The position numbers were made by a program, and so were the translations under genes. Positions 16,669-26,382 of a stretch of 64,000 nt of DNA are shown here, one piece after another. Under the pieces are notes generated by a model. That model did no database searches. It was not told where the DNA came from and saw only the letters and a program-made list of their open reading frames with translations. Source of the stretch: Candidatus Planktophila sp. (GTDB lineage Bacteria > Actinomycetota > Actinomycetes > Nanopelagicales > Nanopelagicaceae); assembly GCA_030681675.1 (NCBI GenBank), contig JAUXRP010000015.1, positions 1-64,000 on the forward strand. The letters run 5' to 3'. The stretch's first letter is position 1; each line of letters starts with the position of its first letter.

Positions 16669-17973
16669 ATGAATCTTAACGACGCCCACTGGCCCGCGAT
16701 ATTTCGCGGAACAAAACCAGTAGATATTTCTGTCGTTATTCCAGGATCTAAATCCGTTACAAATCGCGCCTTAATCTTGGCCGCCCAAGCCAACAGCCCA
16801 TCCACACTTCGGCGTCCCTTAGTTTCTCGGGACAGTGAACTTATGGTGCAAGGGTTACAAGCCTTGGGGATTGGAATTGTCGAGCAGGATGGGGTTGTAA
16901 ATGGATTACCTGAGTATCAGTTAACCCTTACTCCTGCGAAGATGAGCGGTCCAGCAAGAATTGACGTTGGAAATGCCGGAACAGTAATGCGTTTTCTGCC
17001 ACCGCTTGCAGCTCTAGCAACCGGTGAAATCTACTTTGATGGTGATTCACGCTCCCATGAGCGACCGCTTGCGCCGCTCATTAAAGCCCTCGAACAGCTC
17101 GGTGTTTCGATTGAGCACGAGGGCCGATATAGCTTGCCGCTCACACTTCACGGCACTGGCACGATCCGCGGAGGGGAAATCACAATTGATGCAAGTGCAT
17201 CTAGTCAGCTCTTATCTGCGTTGTTATTAGTCGCGCCGAGTTTTACCGATGGAATTACAGTGACACATAAAGGCGACAAAATTCCGTCGATGCCGCATAT
17301 CGAAATGAGCGTTGCGATGTTACGTGGATTTGGTGCAACGGTTATTGTTGATAAGGATACAAACAGTTGGCAAGTTTTGCCTAGTTCTCTCCACGGTTAT
17401 GAATTAGTAATAGAGCCCGATCTTTCAAATGCCGCGCCATTTTTATCAATTGCGATGCTTTGCGGCGGAAGTATCACAATTGCAGATTGGCCACAAGAGA
17501 CAACACAACCCGGAGATCAACTTCGCTCCATTCTTTCTCGAATGGGCGCAAAGATTTCGATGAATGAGGCTGGTTTAACCCTTACTGGTACTGGAGTTAT
17601 CCATGGAATCGATATTGATTTGCATGACGTTGGTGAGCTCACACCCTCAATCGCAGCCCTTGCAGTTTTCGCAGATTCCCCATCACATCTTCGCGGTATC
17701 GGCCATTTACGTTTACATGAAACCGATCGTCTAACTGCACTAACACGCGAAATAAATGCTTTAGGAGGAAATGTTGAGGAACACAAGAACTCTCTTCACA
17801 TTACCCCTGCGCCATTACACGGCGGTGTTTTTCACACCTATGATGATCATCGATTAGCAACGGCAGGTGCTGTAATTGGATTAGTTGTCCCCGGAATAGA
17901 AGTTGAGAATATTGCCACCACTCGTAAAACTCTTCCTGATTTTCCTGGCCTCTGGAGCTCACTTCTTGACTGA
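16669..17973 (+). CDS. aroA: 3-phosphoshikimate 1-carboxyvinyltransferase (EPSP synthase)
   Basis: 434 residues. PGSKSVTNRALILAA, GNAGTVMRFLPPLAA, DASASSQLLSALLL, PDLSNAAPFLS and HETDRLTALTREINALGG are the conserved segments of the two inside-out alpha/beta domains. It transfers enolpyruvyl from PEP to shikimate-3-phosphate in aromatic amino acid synthesis. The next gene, rsgA, starts 20 nt downstream, suggesting an aroA-rsgA-hisN operon. aroA beside rsgA and a HisN-type phosphatase, with a divergent SigR operon, is an order recalled from other Actinobacteria. Confidence 0.96.
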   Translation: MNLNDAHWPAIFRGTKPVDISVVIPGSKSVTNRALILAAQANSPSTLRRPLVSRDSELMVQGLQALGIGIVEQDGVVNGLPEYQLTLTPAKMSGPARIDVGNAGTVMRFLPPLAALATGEIYFDGDSRSHERPLAPLIKALEQLGVSIEHEGRYSLPLTLHGTGTIRGGEITIDASASSQLLSALLLVAPSFTDGITVTHKGDKIPSMPHIEMSVAMLRGFGATVIVDKDTNSWQVLPSSLHGYELVIEPDLSNAAPFLSIAMLCGGSITIADWPQETTQPGDQLRSILSRMGAKISMNEAGLTLTGTGVIHGIDIDLHDVGELTPSIAALAVFADSPSHLRGIGHLRLHETDRLTALTREINALGGNVEEHKNSLHITPAPLHGGVFHTYDDHRLATAGAVIGLVVPGIEVENIATTRKTLPDFPGLWSSLLD

Positions 17974-17992
17974 GATTGTGAAAAAGTAGGCG

Positions 17993-19015
17993 ATGGTTCC
18001 ACGCGAATACGATGAATCCGATGCTCGCATTAGACCAGCGCGCAGCAGCCGTCCGCGCAGTAAAGATCGTCCACGGCACGATGATGCAATATCAGCCTTA
18101 GTTACTACCGTTGATCGAGGTCGACAGACATGCATCACCGACAGTGGTGTGGTTATTACCGCGATGCGTGCCCGAGAGCTTGGCCCAAAGTCAGTGGTAG
18201 TCGGTGATGTTGTTTCTATTGTTGGTGACGTGAGTGGCAATCAAGGAAGCTTGGCACGCATCGTTGGCGTTCAAGAAAGGCGTAACACACTTAGTCGCAC
18301 CGTTGATGATTCAGCTCAAGTAGAGCGAACAATTGTTGCAAATATTGATCAACTTGTAATCGTAGTCGCCGCTACTAATCCCGAACCACGCCGAGGATTG
18401 ATCGATCGTTTTTTAGTTTCCGCTTTTACTGAGGGAATTTCACCAAAGTTAGTTGTTACCAAGACTGACCTTGGCTCCGTACCAGAGTTTCTATCAGAGT
18501 ATTCAAAGTTGGGTGTTGAGATTCTACATATGGCCATGAAAAGTGCGTCAAGTGAAAGTGATTTAAATGCCTTGCACGCGATGCTTCAGGGAAAGATCTC
18601 TGTTTTAGTTGGCCATTCAGGAGTCGGAAAGTCAACTCTTATAAATTCATTAGTACCAAAAGCTGATCGTTTAACTGGAGATGTAAATGCCGCTACAGGT
18701 CGCGGTCGACATACCTCATCTAGTGCAATCGCTCTTCCTCTTGCCGATAGCGATGGATGGATAATCGATACTCCAGGCATCCGAGCCTTTGGTTTATCGC
18801 ATATCGATACACGTCGAATCGTCGATGCTTTTACCGATTTATCTGAAGTTGCTGCAAATTGTCTTTCAAACTGCTCGCATTCAGAGAGTTCATGTTCACT
18901 TGATGCATGGGCCGCTCCTAATGGTGTTGTGGATGTCGAGCGAACAGCACGTTTAGCAAGCCTGCGCTCGCTACTGGCAGTAAAAGAGCAACCGATTGAG
19001 AGCAATGAGGATTAG
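17993..19015 (+). CDS. rsgA: Ribosome small-subunit-dependent GTPase A
   Basis: 340 residues. A basic start (PRPRSKDRPRHDD) leads into an OB domain, then circularly permuted GTPase motifs in the order G4 (VTKTD), G1 (GHSGVGKST), G2 (GRGRHTSS) and G3 (DTPGIRAFG), and a C-terminal zinc finger C-x4-C-x-H-x5-C. It acts in late 30S subunit maturation. No loss of key residues. It follows aroA by 20 nt and precedes hisN by 12 nt. Confidence 0.95.
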   Translation: MVPREYDESDARIRPARSSRPRSKDRPRHDDAISALVTTVDRGRQTCITDSGVVITAMRARELGPKSVVVGDVVSIVGDVSGNQGSLARIVGVQERRNTLSRTVDDSAQVERTIVANIDQLVIVVAATNPEPRRGLIDRFLVSAFTEGISPKLVVTKTDLGSVPEFLSEYSKLGVEILHMAMKSASSESDLNALHAMLQGKISVLVGHSGVGKSTLINSLVPKADRLTGDVNAATGRGRHTSSSAIALPLADSDGWIIDTPGIRAFGLSHIDTRRIVDAFTDLSEVAANCLSNCSHSESSCSLDAWAAPNGVVDVERTARLASLRSLLAVKEQPIESNED

Positions 19016-19027
19016 GATTCGAGTATT

Positions 19028-19837
19028 ATGAAATCACATTCAGAGCGATACGCCGAAGATTTAGCTCTGGCTCATCTGCTCGCAGACATCGCAGACTCGA
19101 TTGCGATTGAGAGATATCAAGCTTTGGATTTAGTAATCACAACCAAGCCAGATAACACTCCAGTCACCGATGCCGACCGCGCCGTCGAAACGGCGGTTCG
19201 CCAAGCACTTTCTACACATCGCCCAGATGATGGACTACTAGGTGAAGAGTTCGGTAGTGATATTACCGGTGCAAAGCGATACTGGATTATTGATCCAATT
19301 GATGGAACTAAAAACTTTATGCGAGGTGTTCCTATTTGGGCATGCCTAATCGCATTAGTTGAAGTACAAGATGATGGAAGCGAAGAGGCTGTAGTTGGAG
19401 TTGCAAGTTCCCCAGCGCTATCACGGCGTTGGTTTGCATCAAAGGGTCAAGGCGCATTCGTAACTTTTAATGGAGACTCAAAGAAGATTTCAGTCTCACA
19501 GGTGTCATCATTGAGCGATGCATCAATTGCATACTCTGATTTCATCCATTTTGGCGATCGGCTCGAAGCATTTCAGACGATGCTTTCGCAGGCTTGGCGT
19601 ACTCGAGGCATAGGTGACTTCTGGTCGCACATGCTGGTCGCCGAGGGCGCAGTTGACGTGGCAATCGAACCTACCTTGGCCGTTTGGGACATGGCAGCTC
19701 TGGACATAATAGTTCGGGAAGCCGGCGGAACATTTACGAATATCACCGGAAAATCAGGTCCATTCGGGGGCAGTGGAGTGTCAACTAACGGAATCCTACA
19801 TAATGCAGTTATTAATGGAATAAATCCGAGTAAATAA
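19028..19837 (+). CDS. hisN: Histidinol-phosphatase, inositol-monophosphatase family
   Basis: 269 residues. GEEFG, WIIDPIDGTKNFMRG and the C-terminal WDMAALDIIVREAGG are the metal and phosphate binding motifs of the IMPase fold. The short length, the ITTKPDNTPVTDADRAVE start and the neighbourhood with aroA and rsgA match actinobacterial HisN, which makes L-histidinol from its phosphate. Substrate by family; related inositol phosphatases are the main alternative. Confidence 0.88.
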   Translation: MKSHSERYAEDLALAHLLADIADSIAIERYQALDLVITTKPDNTPVTDADRAVETAVRQALSTHRPDDGLLGEEFGSDITGAKRYWIIDPIDGTKNFMRGVPIWACLIALVEVQDDGSEEAVVGVASSPALSRRWFASKGQGAFVTFNGDSKKISVSQVSSLSDASIAYSDFIHFGDRLEAFQTMLSQAWRTRGIGDFWSHMLVAEGAVDVAIEPTLAVWDMAALDIIVREAGGTFTNITGKSGPFGGSGVSTNGILHNAVINGINPSK

Positions 19838-19890
19838 GCGCTGTACCTAATGAAAGAGTTTCAGAGGGTTTGGCGGAGAGAAGTGAAGCT

Positions 19891-22134
19891 ATGAGCACAG
19901 TCTTAGAACCAACCACGCTTTCGATCGACGGTATGACCTGTTCCTCCTGCGTTAATACCGTTGAAAAGGCCCTCAATGCCGTTGAAGGCGTGAGTGCGAC
20001 TATTAATTTTGCAACTGAGACCGCGCACATTTTGGCTCCGGCCGATATTGATGTTAAGAATTTGATTCATGCCGTCGAGAAAGCTGGATATAAGGCAGAG
20101 CTCTTACAAGATGGTCAATCAATAACTTTGCACAGTAAAAAATCGGCGCGTGCTCTATTTTTTGCCTTTATTTTTGCCGTCCCTGCCGTTGCGATCTCAA
20201 TGGTTATGAGTTGGCATCACCAAATTGATATGTGGGTCCTCGATTCTCTCGACTACTTTGGCCTACCTCATCCGCTGTATTCAGCGACGGCGTGGGTGGT
20301 TATTGCTTTAAGCGCACCCGTAGTCCTGTTTGTTGCATGGCCGATTCACCGAGCCGCACTTCGCAATTTAAAACATCCGACGATGGATAATTTGATGTCA
20401 CTCGGTTCACTTTCAGCCTTTGCCTGGTCGATTTATGCAAACTCAACTGGCGAAGGTGATGTATATACCGAAGTTGCTGCAGGAGTTCTCTTCTTCGTAA
20501 TTCTCGGCCGCTACTTAGAAACGCGCGCCAAGTCGCGCGCAGGTGCAGCACTCTCCTCACTTCTTGCCCTTGGTAGTAAAGAGGTAACGATAATTCGAGA
20601 AGGATTGCCTGTAATTATTCCAATTGATCAACTCGAAATCGGTGATGAGTTCGAAGTACTTCCGGGGGCCCGCATTGCAACAGATGGAATTGTCATTAAA
20701 GGTGAAAGTGCAGTCGATAACTCAATGCTCACTGGTGAATCGAAACCCGTGGATGTTCGTCCTGGATCTTTAGTCGTCGGGGCCTCTGTAAATCACAATG
20801 GACGTTTAATCATTCGAGCAACAAGAATTGGCAGCGATACCGAGCTGGCGCGCATTACTGCAATGGTTATCAGTGCTCAAGGTACAAAAGCTCCTATTCA
20901 ACGCCTAGCCGATCGAATTAGTTCAGTATTCGTTCCAATTGTGACACTAATGTCAATCGGAACATTTCTTGGTTGGTATTTCACCGATCACTCACTTACT
21001 CGCTCTATTTCTGTTGCAATCACTGTTTTAGTAATCGCCTGCCCTTGCGCACTTGGTTTGGCAACTCCGGTTGCCCTTCTTGTTGCATCTGGTCGCGGAG
21101 CGCAGCGCGGAATAGTTTTACGTGAACCACGAGTCTTAGAGGTTGCTCGTATTGTGGACACCGTTGTTTTTGATAAAACAGGAACTTTGACGCAAGGGGT
21201 AATGAATCTTCAAGAGGTAACGGTCTCTACGGCAGCAGGCGCCGCACTTGGAAGTTCGTTTTCTGCACTTATGAGCGAGGAAAAAATTCTCTCGTCGGCA
21301 TTAGCGATTGAAACCCAGAACTCTCACCCAGTTGCCCTTGCAATTGTGCGATATGCACTTGGAAAAGGCGCGCACACTTACGAAGTGAGCGATTTTGCCG
21401 TAACGCCAGGTTCTGGTGCTGCCGGTCGAGTACAAATGGGAGATCAGTCTCCGGTCGTGCTCATAGGTTCACCCGTAGCGGTTGCACATAGCAGCACTGA
21501 TTTTCACCCCGAAATAAAGTTAGCTATCGCGCGAGGACAAGAGGCTGGACTTACAGTTTCAGTTCTGGCTTGGGACGGTGTTGCTCTAGCGGTATTTACC
21601 GTGGGCGATCAATTAAAAGAAGATGCCGCGCAGACGGTGAGCGAACTTCGAGCAATGGGAATAACACCATGGCTCGTGACTGGAGACAGCGCACAAGTCG
21701 CCGCTTCAGTTGCAACAACTGTAGGAATTGATAGCGCCCACGTTGTTTCTTCGGCTCTGCCTGAAACAAAGCTTGAAATAGTTGAGCGGTTTAAATCAGA
21801 GGGACGTTGCGTTTTAATGATTGGCGATGGCATCAACGATGCTGCAGCGCTAACTGCCGCGAACTTATCAATGGCGATGGGAACTGGCACAGATACTGCT
21901 ATTTCATCGGCCGATATAACTCTTATGAACTCCGGTTTGGGCAGCGTTATTGACGCTCTCAAATTAGCTAAGAAGACGTTAAGGATCATCCATTTGAATA
22001 TGGGCTGGGCTTTAATCTATAACGTGATTGGCCTACCAATAGCCGCGCTTGGTTTACTGCGACCAATTTACGCCGCTGCCTCAATGGCCTTATCTTCACT
22101 ATTTGTAGTAACAAACTCACTACGAATTAAATAA
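19891..22134 (+). CDS. copA: Copper-type P1B ATPase
   Basis: 747 residues from ATG 19891; a TTG seven codons upstream is also in frame but less likely. The N-terminal HMA domain has GMTCSSC, then transmembrane helices, the actuator TGES, the intramembrane CPCALGLATP for Cu(I), DKTGTLT with the phosphorylated Asp, and GDGINDAAAL. It exports Cu(I) across the membrane. No CsoR/CopZ gene is adjacent. Its stop abuts the convergent lipoprotein gene with no spacer. Confidence 0.92.
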   Translation: MSTVLEPTTLSIDGMTCSSCVNTVEKALNAVEGVSATINFATETAHILAPADIDVKNLIHAVEKAGYKAELLQDGQSITLHSKKSARALFFAFIFAVPAVAISMVMSWHHQIDMWVLDSLDYFGLPHPLYSATAWVVIALSAPVVLFVAWPIHRAALRNLKHPTMDNLMSLGSLSAFAWSIYANSTGEGDVYTEVAAGVLFFVILGRYLETRAKSRAGAALSSLLALGSKEVTIIREGLPVIIPIDQLEIGDEFEVLPGARIATDGIVIKGESAVDNSMLTGESKPVDVRPGSLVVGASVNHNGRLIIRATRIGSDTELARITAMVISAQGTKAPIQRLADRISSVFVPIVTLMSIGTFLGWYFTDHSLTRSISVAITVLVIACPCALGLATPVALLVASGRGAQRGIVLREPRVLEVARIVDTVVFDKTGTLTQGVMNLQEVTVSTAAGAALGSSFSALMSEEKILSSALAIETQNSHPVALAIVRYALGKGAHTYEVSDFAVTPGSGAAGRVQMGDQSPVVLIGSPVAVAHSSTDFHPEIKLAIARGQEAGLTVSVLAWDGVALAVFTVGDQLKEDAAQTVSELRAMGITPWLVTGDSAQVAASVATTVGIDSAHVVSSALPETKLEIVERFKSEGRCVLMIGDGINDAAALTAANLSMAMGTGTDTAISSADITLMNSGLGSVIDALKLAKKTLRIIHLNMGWALIYNVIGLPIAALGLLRPIYAAASMALSSLFVVTNSLRIK

Positions 22135-22974
22135 TTATTTAAGTATCACGTTTTTCGTGTCTTGCGCAACGAGTGATCCATCTTTGGCTGAATACTCCAT
22201 TGCAAAAAATTGATAGGTGCCTGGTTTGAGATTTTCAATTGAGACGCTCCAAGGTTTCCACGCTGGTGCTGCCTCTAACGCCGTTGTTGACCCCTGTTGT
22301 ATTAAAACTCCATCTTTGAATACTTTCCAGACGACGTTGGCTTCAAAAGTGGAAGCCATTCCATTAAGTGTGAATCCCTTAGCGGCAACACTTTGATTCT
22401 CAGCCGGTGATGTAATCCAAATCGGTGCAAGAACTTCGTAGGTTAGGCCGCGCGAGAAAGGTTTAGTTGCATCCATGTGACCTGCAAGGGATTCTATTTT
22501 CTTACCATCGACTGTGAGTGAAATTTTCTTTACAGTGGTGACCGCGGCTGTTGCTGTCCAGACCAACTGAGCAATTGCTAATGATTCAGCCTCACTTCCA
22601 AGATTGAGTTTAGGAAAAGTCAGATCAACTATTGCTAAATCACCACTTACTTTGACTGAATTAATTGTTGTTCCTTGAGGCCAGAGAGAAACATAATCAG
22701 AATCAGATGGTTTTTGTGAAACAAGTTGCCGCAAGGCTGCCGTAATCGCATCTGGCACTGGATTAACCCGTGCAAATTCACGGTAAAGGCGGAAACCTCT
22801 GGAAGTATCGGCAACCCAGTACTGTGCCAATGCCTGCGTATCTACCGTTGAAGAGGCTGTAGGAGTTGGAGTGATATCTGTCGATGGCTTTGAGGACTGA
22901 GTGCATCCGCTAAGGCCAAGAATGATTACGGTCCCAAAGATTGCTGCCAATGCTAAAACTCTTCGATTCTTCAT
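22135..22974 (-). CDS. Lipoprotein with GerMN and Gmad2-type domains
   Basis: 279 residues. The lipobox LSGC follows a basic-hydrophobic signal, then a Thr/Ser/Pro linker. The middle part (LRQLVSQKPSDSDYVSLWPQGTTINSVKVSGDLAIVDLTFPKL) is a GerMN domain, and the last 100 residues (ITSPAENQSVAAKGFTLNG... KPGTYQFFAMEYSAKDGS) form an immunoglobulin-like Gmad2 domain. Such proteins are envelope-attached, with suspected roles in cell-wall interactions. Convergent with copA, stop to stop. Confidence 0.82.
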   Translation of the reverse strand: MKNRRVLALAAIFGTVIILGLSGCTQSSKPSTDITPTPTASSTVDTQALAQYWVADTSRGFRLYREFARVNPVPDAITAALRQLVSQKPSDSDYVSLWPQGTTINSVKVSGDLAIVDLTFPKLNLGSEAESLAIAQLVWTATAAVTTVKKISLTVDGKKIESLAGHMDATKPFSRGLTYEVLAPIWITSPAENQSVAAKGFTLNGMASTFEANVVWKVFKDGVLIQQGSTTALEAAPAWKPWSVSIENLKPGTYQFFAMEYSAKDGSLVAQDTKNVILK

Positions 22975-23050
22975 AACCTCATTCTCCCTCTTATCGCGAC
23001 TTTTAGGTCAAGAGATCGTAGGGAGATTTTTCATGACCCAACGAGCAACA

Positions 23051-23156
23051 AAAAATCTCGCATTCTCTGCCGGGCATGAAAAAACGCGCTCATTATTCTG
23101 GTAAATAAAAATCTCGCATTCTCTGCCGGGCATGAAAAAACGCGCTCATTGTTCTG
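23051..23156. repeat. Two-copy direct tandem repeat, 56-bp period
   Basis: Two 50-bp copies (23051-23100 and 23107-23156) differ at one base. They lie between the lipoprotein promoter side and the initiator tRNA and encode nothing recognisable. Confidence 0.9.
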
Positions 23157-23219
23157 CGTAGAGATTCTAAATTAAAGCGAATCTCGAGCGAACAATCGCG
23201 CGTTTTCTTACTGACTAAC

Positions 23220-23296
<77 letters not shown>

Positions 23297-23323
23297 TCGG
23301 TATCGGCAATCTTAGGCGTTGAA

Positions 23324-23375
23324 TAGATAAAGACCAAATCCATGAATCAATACCCATGGAAGTGGTCTTTATCTA
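23324..23375. other. Strong hairpin between tRNA-fMet and the UPF0182 gene
   Basis: Perfect 13-bp arms TAGATAAAGACCA/TGGTCTTTATCTA, then a 3-nt internal loop and a further 6-bp stem TCCATG/CATGGA. It lies downstream of the minus-strand UPF0182 gene and upstream of the minus-strand tRNA. It lacks a long U-run, so it may be a processing or stabilising hairpin rather than a simple terminator. Confidence 0.5.
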
Positions 23376-23428
23376 GCACTTTCTTTAGAAGTTATTTGGC
23401 TTTAGTTGATATTTAAACCATCACTTTT

Positions 23429-26266
23429 TTATTTCTTTACTTGTGCAGCAATCGCTGATGCGATTGCAGATTTCAATCGATCCTGTGCTCGGCCATATGC
23501 AGCAAAGTCACCAATTGCAAGAGCCGCTTGGCCATCTGCCAACGCTTGCTTGGCAGATGCAAGCGCGCTCGCCAAAGTGTCATTATTTGTTCCACTCGTC
23601 GTCGGTGTTCCACTTGAGGAAGTTGTACCGGAGTTACCACCGAATACTTGATCAAGTGCACCCTTTAAAGTGTCGTCATATCCGATTTGATCTCCGAACG
23701 AGACAAGTACTTTTTGGAGCAATGGATACGCCGCCGAGTTTGCAGTTGCGCGAACGTAAACCGGTTGAACGTACAGTAAGCCTCCGCCAACTGGAAGCGT
23801 GAGCAGGTTACCGAGAACTACATCAGAGCCGCCTCGACGAAGCAGCGAGAGAGAGTTTGCAACTTCAGGCTTGGCCTCAAAGTTAGAGGCTACTTGTGAA
23901 GGACCTGCGATGTTTGTGCTCCGTGGAAGTTGCAGAACCGTAATCTTGCCATAGTCAGGTCCTGCATCAGAGTTCACTGCAGCAAATGCTGATAAGTTCT
24001 CACGACCACCACGTGGAACAAATGGTGTAGTAAGAGCAAACTCCGGTTTTGTATCCCCTGGCATCTGCAGAGTTAAGTAATAAGGAGGCTGGGCTCCTGC
24101 ATTTGCTCCGAAAGTCGAAGGGTCACGAGGTACGCGCCAGAAATCCTGGCCACCATAAAAAGCGGCAGCGGTTTTCACGTGGTACTCAGAGAGAATTTCG
24201 CGTTGAACACGGAAAATATCCTCTGGATATCGAATGTGTGAGAGTAACTCCTTTGAAATCTTTGATTTTGCCTGAACGGTGCCCGGGAAGGCTTTGCTCC
24301 ACGTGGCTAAAACAGGGTCTTTTTCATCCCACTGATACAAAGTGACGGTGCCATCATATGCATCCACAGTTGCCTTTACTGAGTTGCGAATGTAGTTAAC
24401 TCCTGTATTTCTTTGGGCAGTTACAGAAGAGGAAGTTGCAGTGAGAACATCATTTGTCGCAGCTGAAAGTGAAATCTGCTTTGAATAAGGATAGCCAGCA
24501 CTTGTTGTGTAGCCATCAATAATCCATATAACTTTGCCACCAATTATCGCCGGATATGGATCTCCATCAAGTGTTAACCAAGGTGCAACTTTTGCAACTC
24601 TCTCACGAGGGTTACGCTCGAATAGGATTTTTGAATCCTTATTAATAAGCGATGACAGTAAGAGTTTTTGCTCTTGGTACTTAAACGCGAAGACCAATTT
24701 ATTAATCAGCGACCCGACTGGAACTCCACCGGTACCTGTGTATGTGTAGTTTTTTTGTCCATTAGCCGAAGAGTCATCTGGATAATCAAACTCAACAGGT
24801 GAGTCGGTTTTTACGCCACCAATAATTGAATAATCTGGAACATTTTCACCAAAATAAATTCGTGGCTGAAAATCGCCTAGACCCTTAGTTGGTGGCAGAT
24901 CGCCTACTGCAAAAGAAGGCTTACCATCGGCATCACGTGCATTTGCATACGCTGCAACAAATCCAAATCCGTGAGTATAGACAAGGTGATCATTGATCCA
25001 ATTTCGAGATGGGTTGCCAGCGATATTTAACTCACGAACGGCGACAACAACGTCGCGTTTTACCCCATCAATTGTGTATCGATCAAAATCGAGAGATTCA
25101 GGGAAGGCATAGTAAGGCTTAATCTGTTGGAGTTGACGGAAAGTTGCAGAAAGGACATTTGGATCCATTAAGCGAATATTTGCAATCGTTGCCGCATCAT
25201 CTGCAAGTTGTCCAGCCGAAGCCGTGAGAGTTGCCTGATAGTCATTAACCTGTACACCATCTAATCCATAGGCAGTGCGAGTCGCATCAATATTGCGCTG
25301 AATATATGGGGCTTCTTTAGATGACTCACTCGGTTTTACCTGGAATTGCTGAATTGCACCTGGGTAGATTCCTGCGATTAAAACCGAAGAGACAACCAGA
25401 AGGGCTGTACCGGCGGCCGGTAGAACCCATGAGCGGCGCACAATATTTGCAAAAAATAGTAGTGCGCAAACAACTGCAATTGCAGCCAAAATAGCTTTAG
25501 CGGGTAGGAGGGCATTTACATCGGTATAGGTGAGCCCTGTGATGAGTTTGCTCTCTTTAAGTGCCAGCGCGTAGCGATCGAACCAGTAAGCCACCGCCTT
25601 TAATAAAACAACTCCTCCGAGTAATACTGAAAGTTGAACGCGTGCAGCAACTGTTGTGCGATCCTCTTGTACTTGTAAACGAATTCCTCCATATAAGTAA
25701 TGAACAATTGCTGAGGCAATAATGGCAAGGACTAAGGTTGAAATACCCCATCCAATTAAAGTTTGCCAAAAAGGTAAACGGAATGCGAAGAATGAAATAT
25801 CCATATTGAACTGCGCATCGGTGACACCAAACGGGGTCGAATTCTTAAATAGTAGCCAAGTCGACCAGACCAACGAACCGGATGTGCCGGCAAAGTAGAA
25901 GAGAGCAAGTCCCAAACCAATAACAACCCAGCGCTTAATCGGTTCAATTTGCGCGCGATAACGTTCGAGATTATCAGCCTCAACGGTCATTGGTACATAA
26001 AGTGGGCGACTTTTGTAGGCGATCACAATATTTAAAAGTATGAGCGTTGCAGTAACTAATCCAGCGACTACAAAGAGCACAACTTTGGTCATTAATACGG
26101 TTGACCACACGGTTGTGAAGTTCACTGATTTAAACCAGAGCCAATCTGCATAGAAACCGCTCATGGATACAAGGCCGAAACCAATAGCAACCACGATCGC
26201 GATTGTTATTTGAAGTGGGCCAAGTCGACGTTTGAAATTGAATTGGGGGGCTGCATTACTCATCAT
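23429..26266 (-). CDS. UPF0182 family membrane protein
   Basis: 945 residues, typical for the family (COG1615). Seven or so transmembrane segments fill the first 320 residues (for example ITIAIVVAIGFGLVSMSGFYADWLWF), followed by a large extracytoplasmic part with QIKPYYAFPESLDFDRYTIDG, YTHGFGFVAAYAN and PRIYFGE, all family hallmarks. The C-terminus ends in an Ala/Gln-rich helical tail after a Gly/Ser/Thr linker. The function of the family is not established. ATGATG at the start leaves the first Met uncertain by one codon. Confidence 0.92.
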   Translation of the reverse strand: MMSNAAPQFNFKRRLGPLQITIAIVVAIGFGLVSMSGFYADWLWFKSVNFTTVWSTVLMTKVVLFVVAGLVTATLILLNIVIAYKSRPLYVPMTVEADNLERYRAQIEPIKRWVVIGLGLALFYFAGTSGSLVWSTWLLFKNSTPFGVTDAQFNMDISFFAFRLPFWQTLIGWGISTLVLAIIASAIVHYLYGGIRLQVQEDRTTVAARVQLSVLLGGVVLLKAVAYWFDRYALALKESKLITGLTYTDVNALLPAKAILAAIAVVCALLFFANIVRRSWVLPAAGTALLVVSSVLIAGIYPGAIQQFQVKPSESSKEAPYIQRNIDATRTAYGLDGVQVNDYQATLTASAGQLADDAATIANIRLMDPNVLSATFRQLQQIKPYYAFPESLDFDRYTIDGVKRDVVVAVRELNIAGNPSRNWINDHLVYTHGFGFVAAYANARDADGKPSFAVGDLPPTKGLGDFQPRIYFGENVPDYSIIGGVKTDSPVEFDYPDDSSANGQKNYTYTGTGGVPVGSLINKLVFAFKYQEQKLLLSSLINKDSKILFERNPRERVAKVAPWLTLDGDPYPAIIGGKVIWIIDGYTTSAGYPYSKQISLSAATNDVLTATSSSVTAQRNTGVNYIRNSVKATVDAYDGTVTLYQWDEKDPVLATWSKAFPGTVQAKSKISKELLSHIRYPEDIFRVQREILSEYHVKTAAAFYGGQDFWRVPRDPSTFGANAGAQPPYYLTLQMPGDTKPEFALTTPFVPRGGRENLSAFAAVNSDAGPDYGKITVLQLPRSTNIAGPSQVASNFEAKPEVANSLSLLRRGGSDVVLGNLLTLPVGGGLLYVQPVYVRATANSAAYPLLQKVLVSFGDQIGYDDTLKGALDQVFGGNSGTTSSSGTPTTSGTNNDTLASALASAKQALADGQAALAIGDFAAYGRAQDRLKSAIASAIAAQVKK

Positions 26267-26382
26267 GGGATAACGCTAGCGCACCAACAGGGAAGCAACT
26301 TTCCAGAATTGGAGGCGAATTAACGTCTTGAGCCAGGCCAGTGTGCCTACTAGAGAAGCGAGAGGGCGAAAATCTGGCCTGC

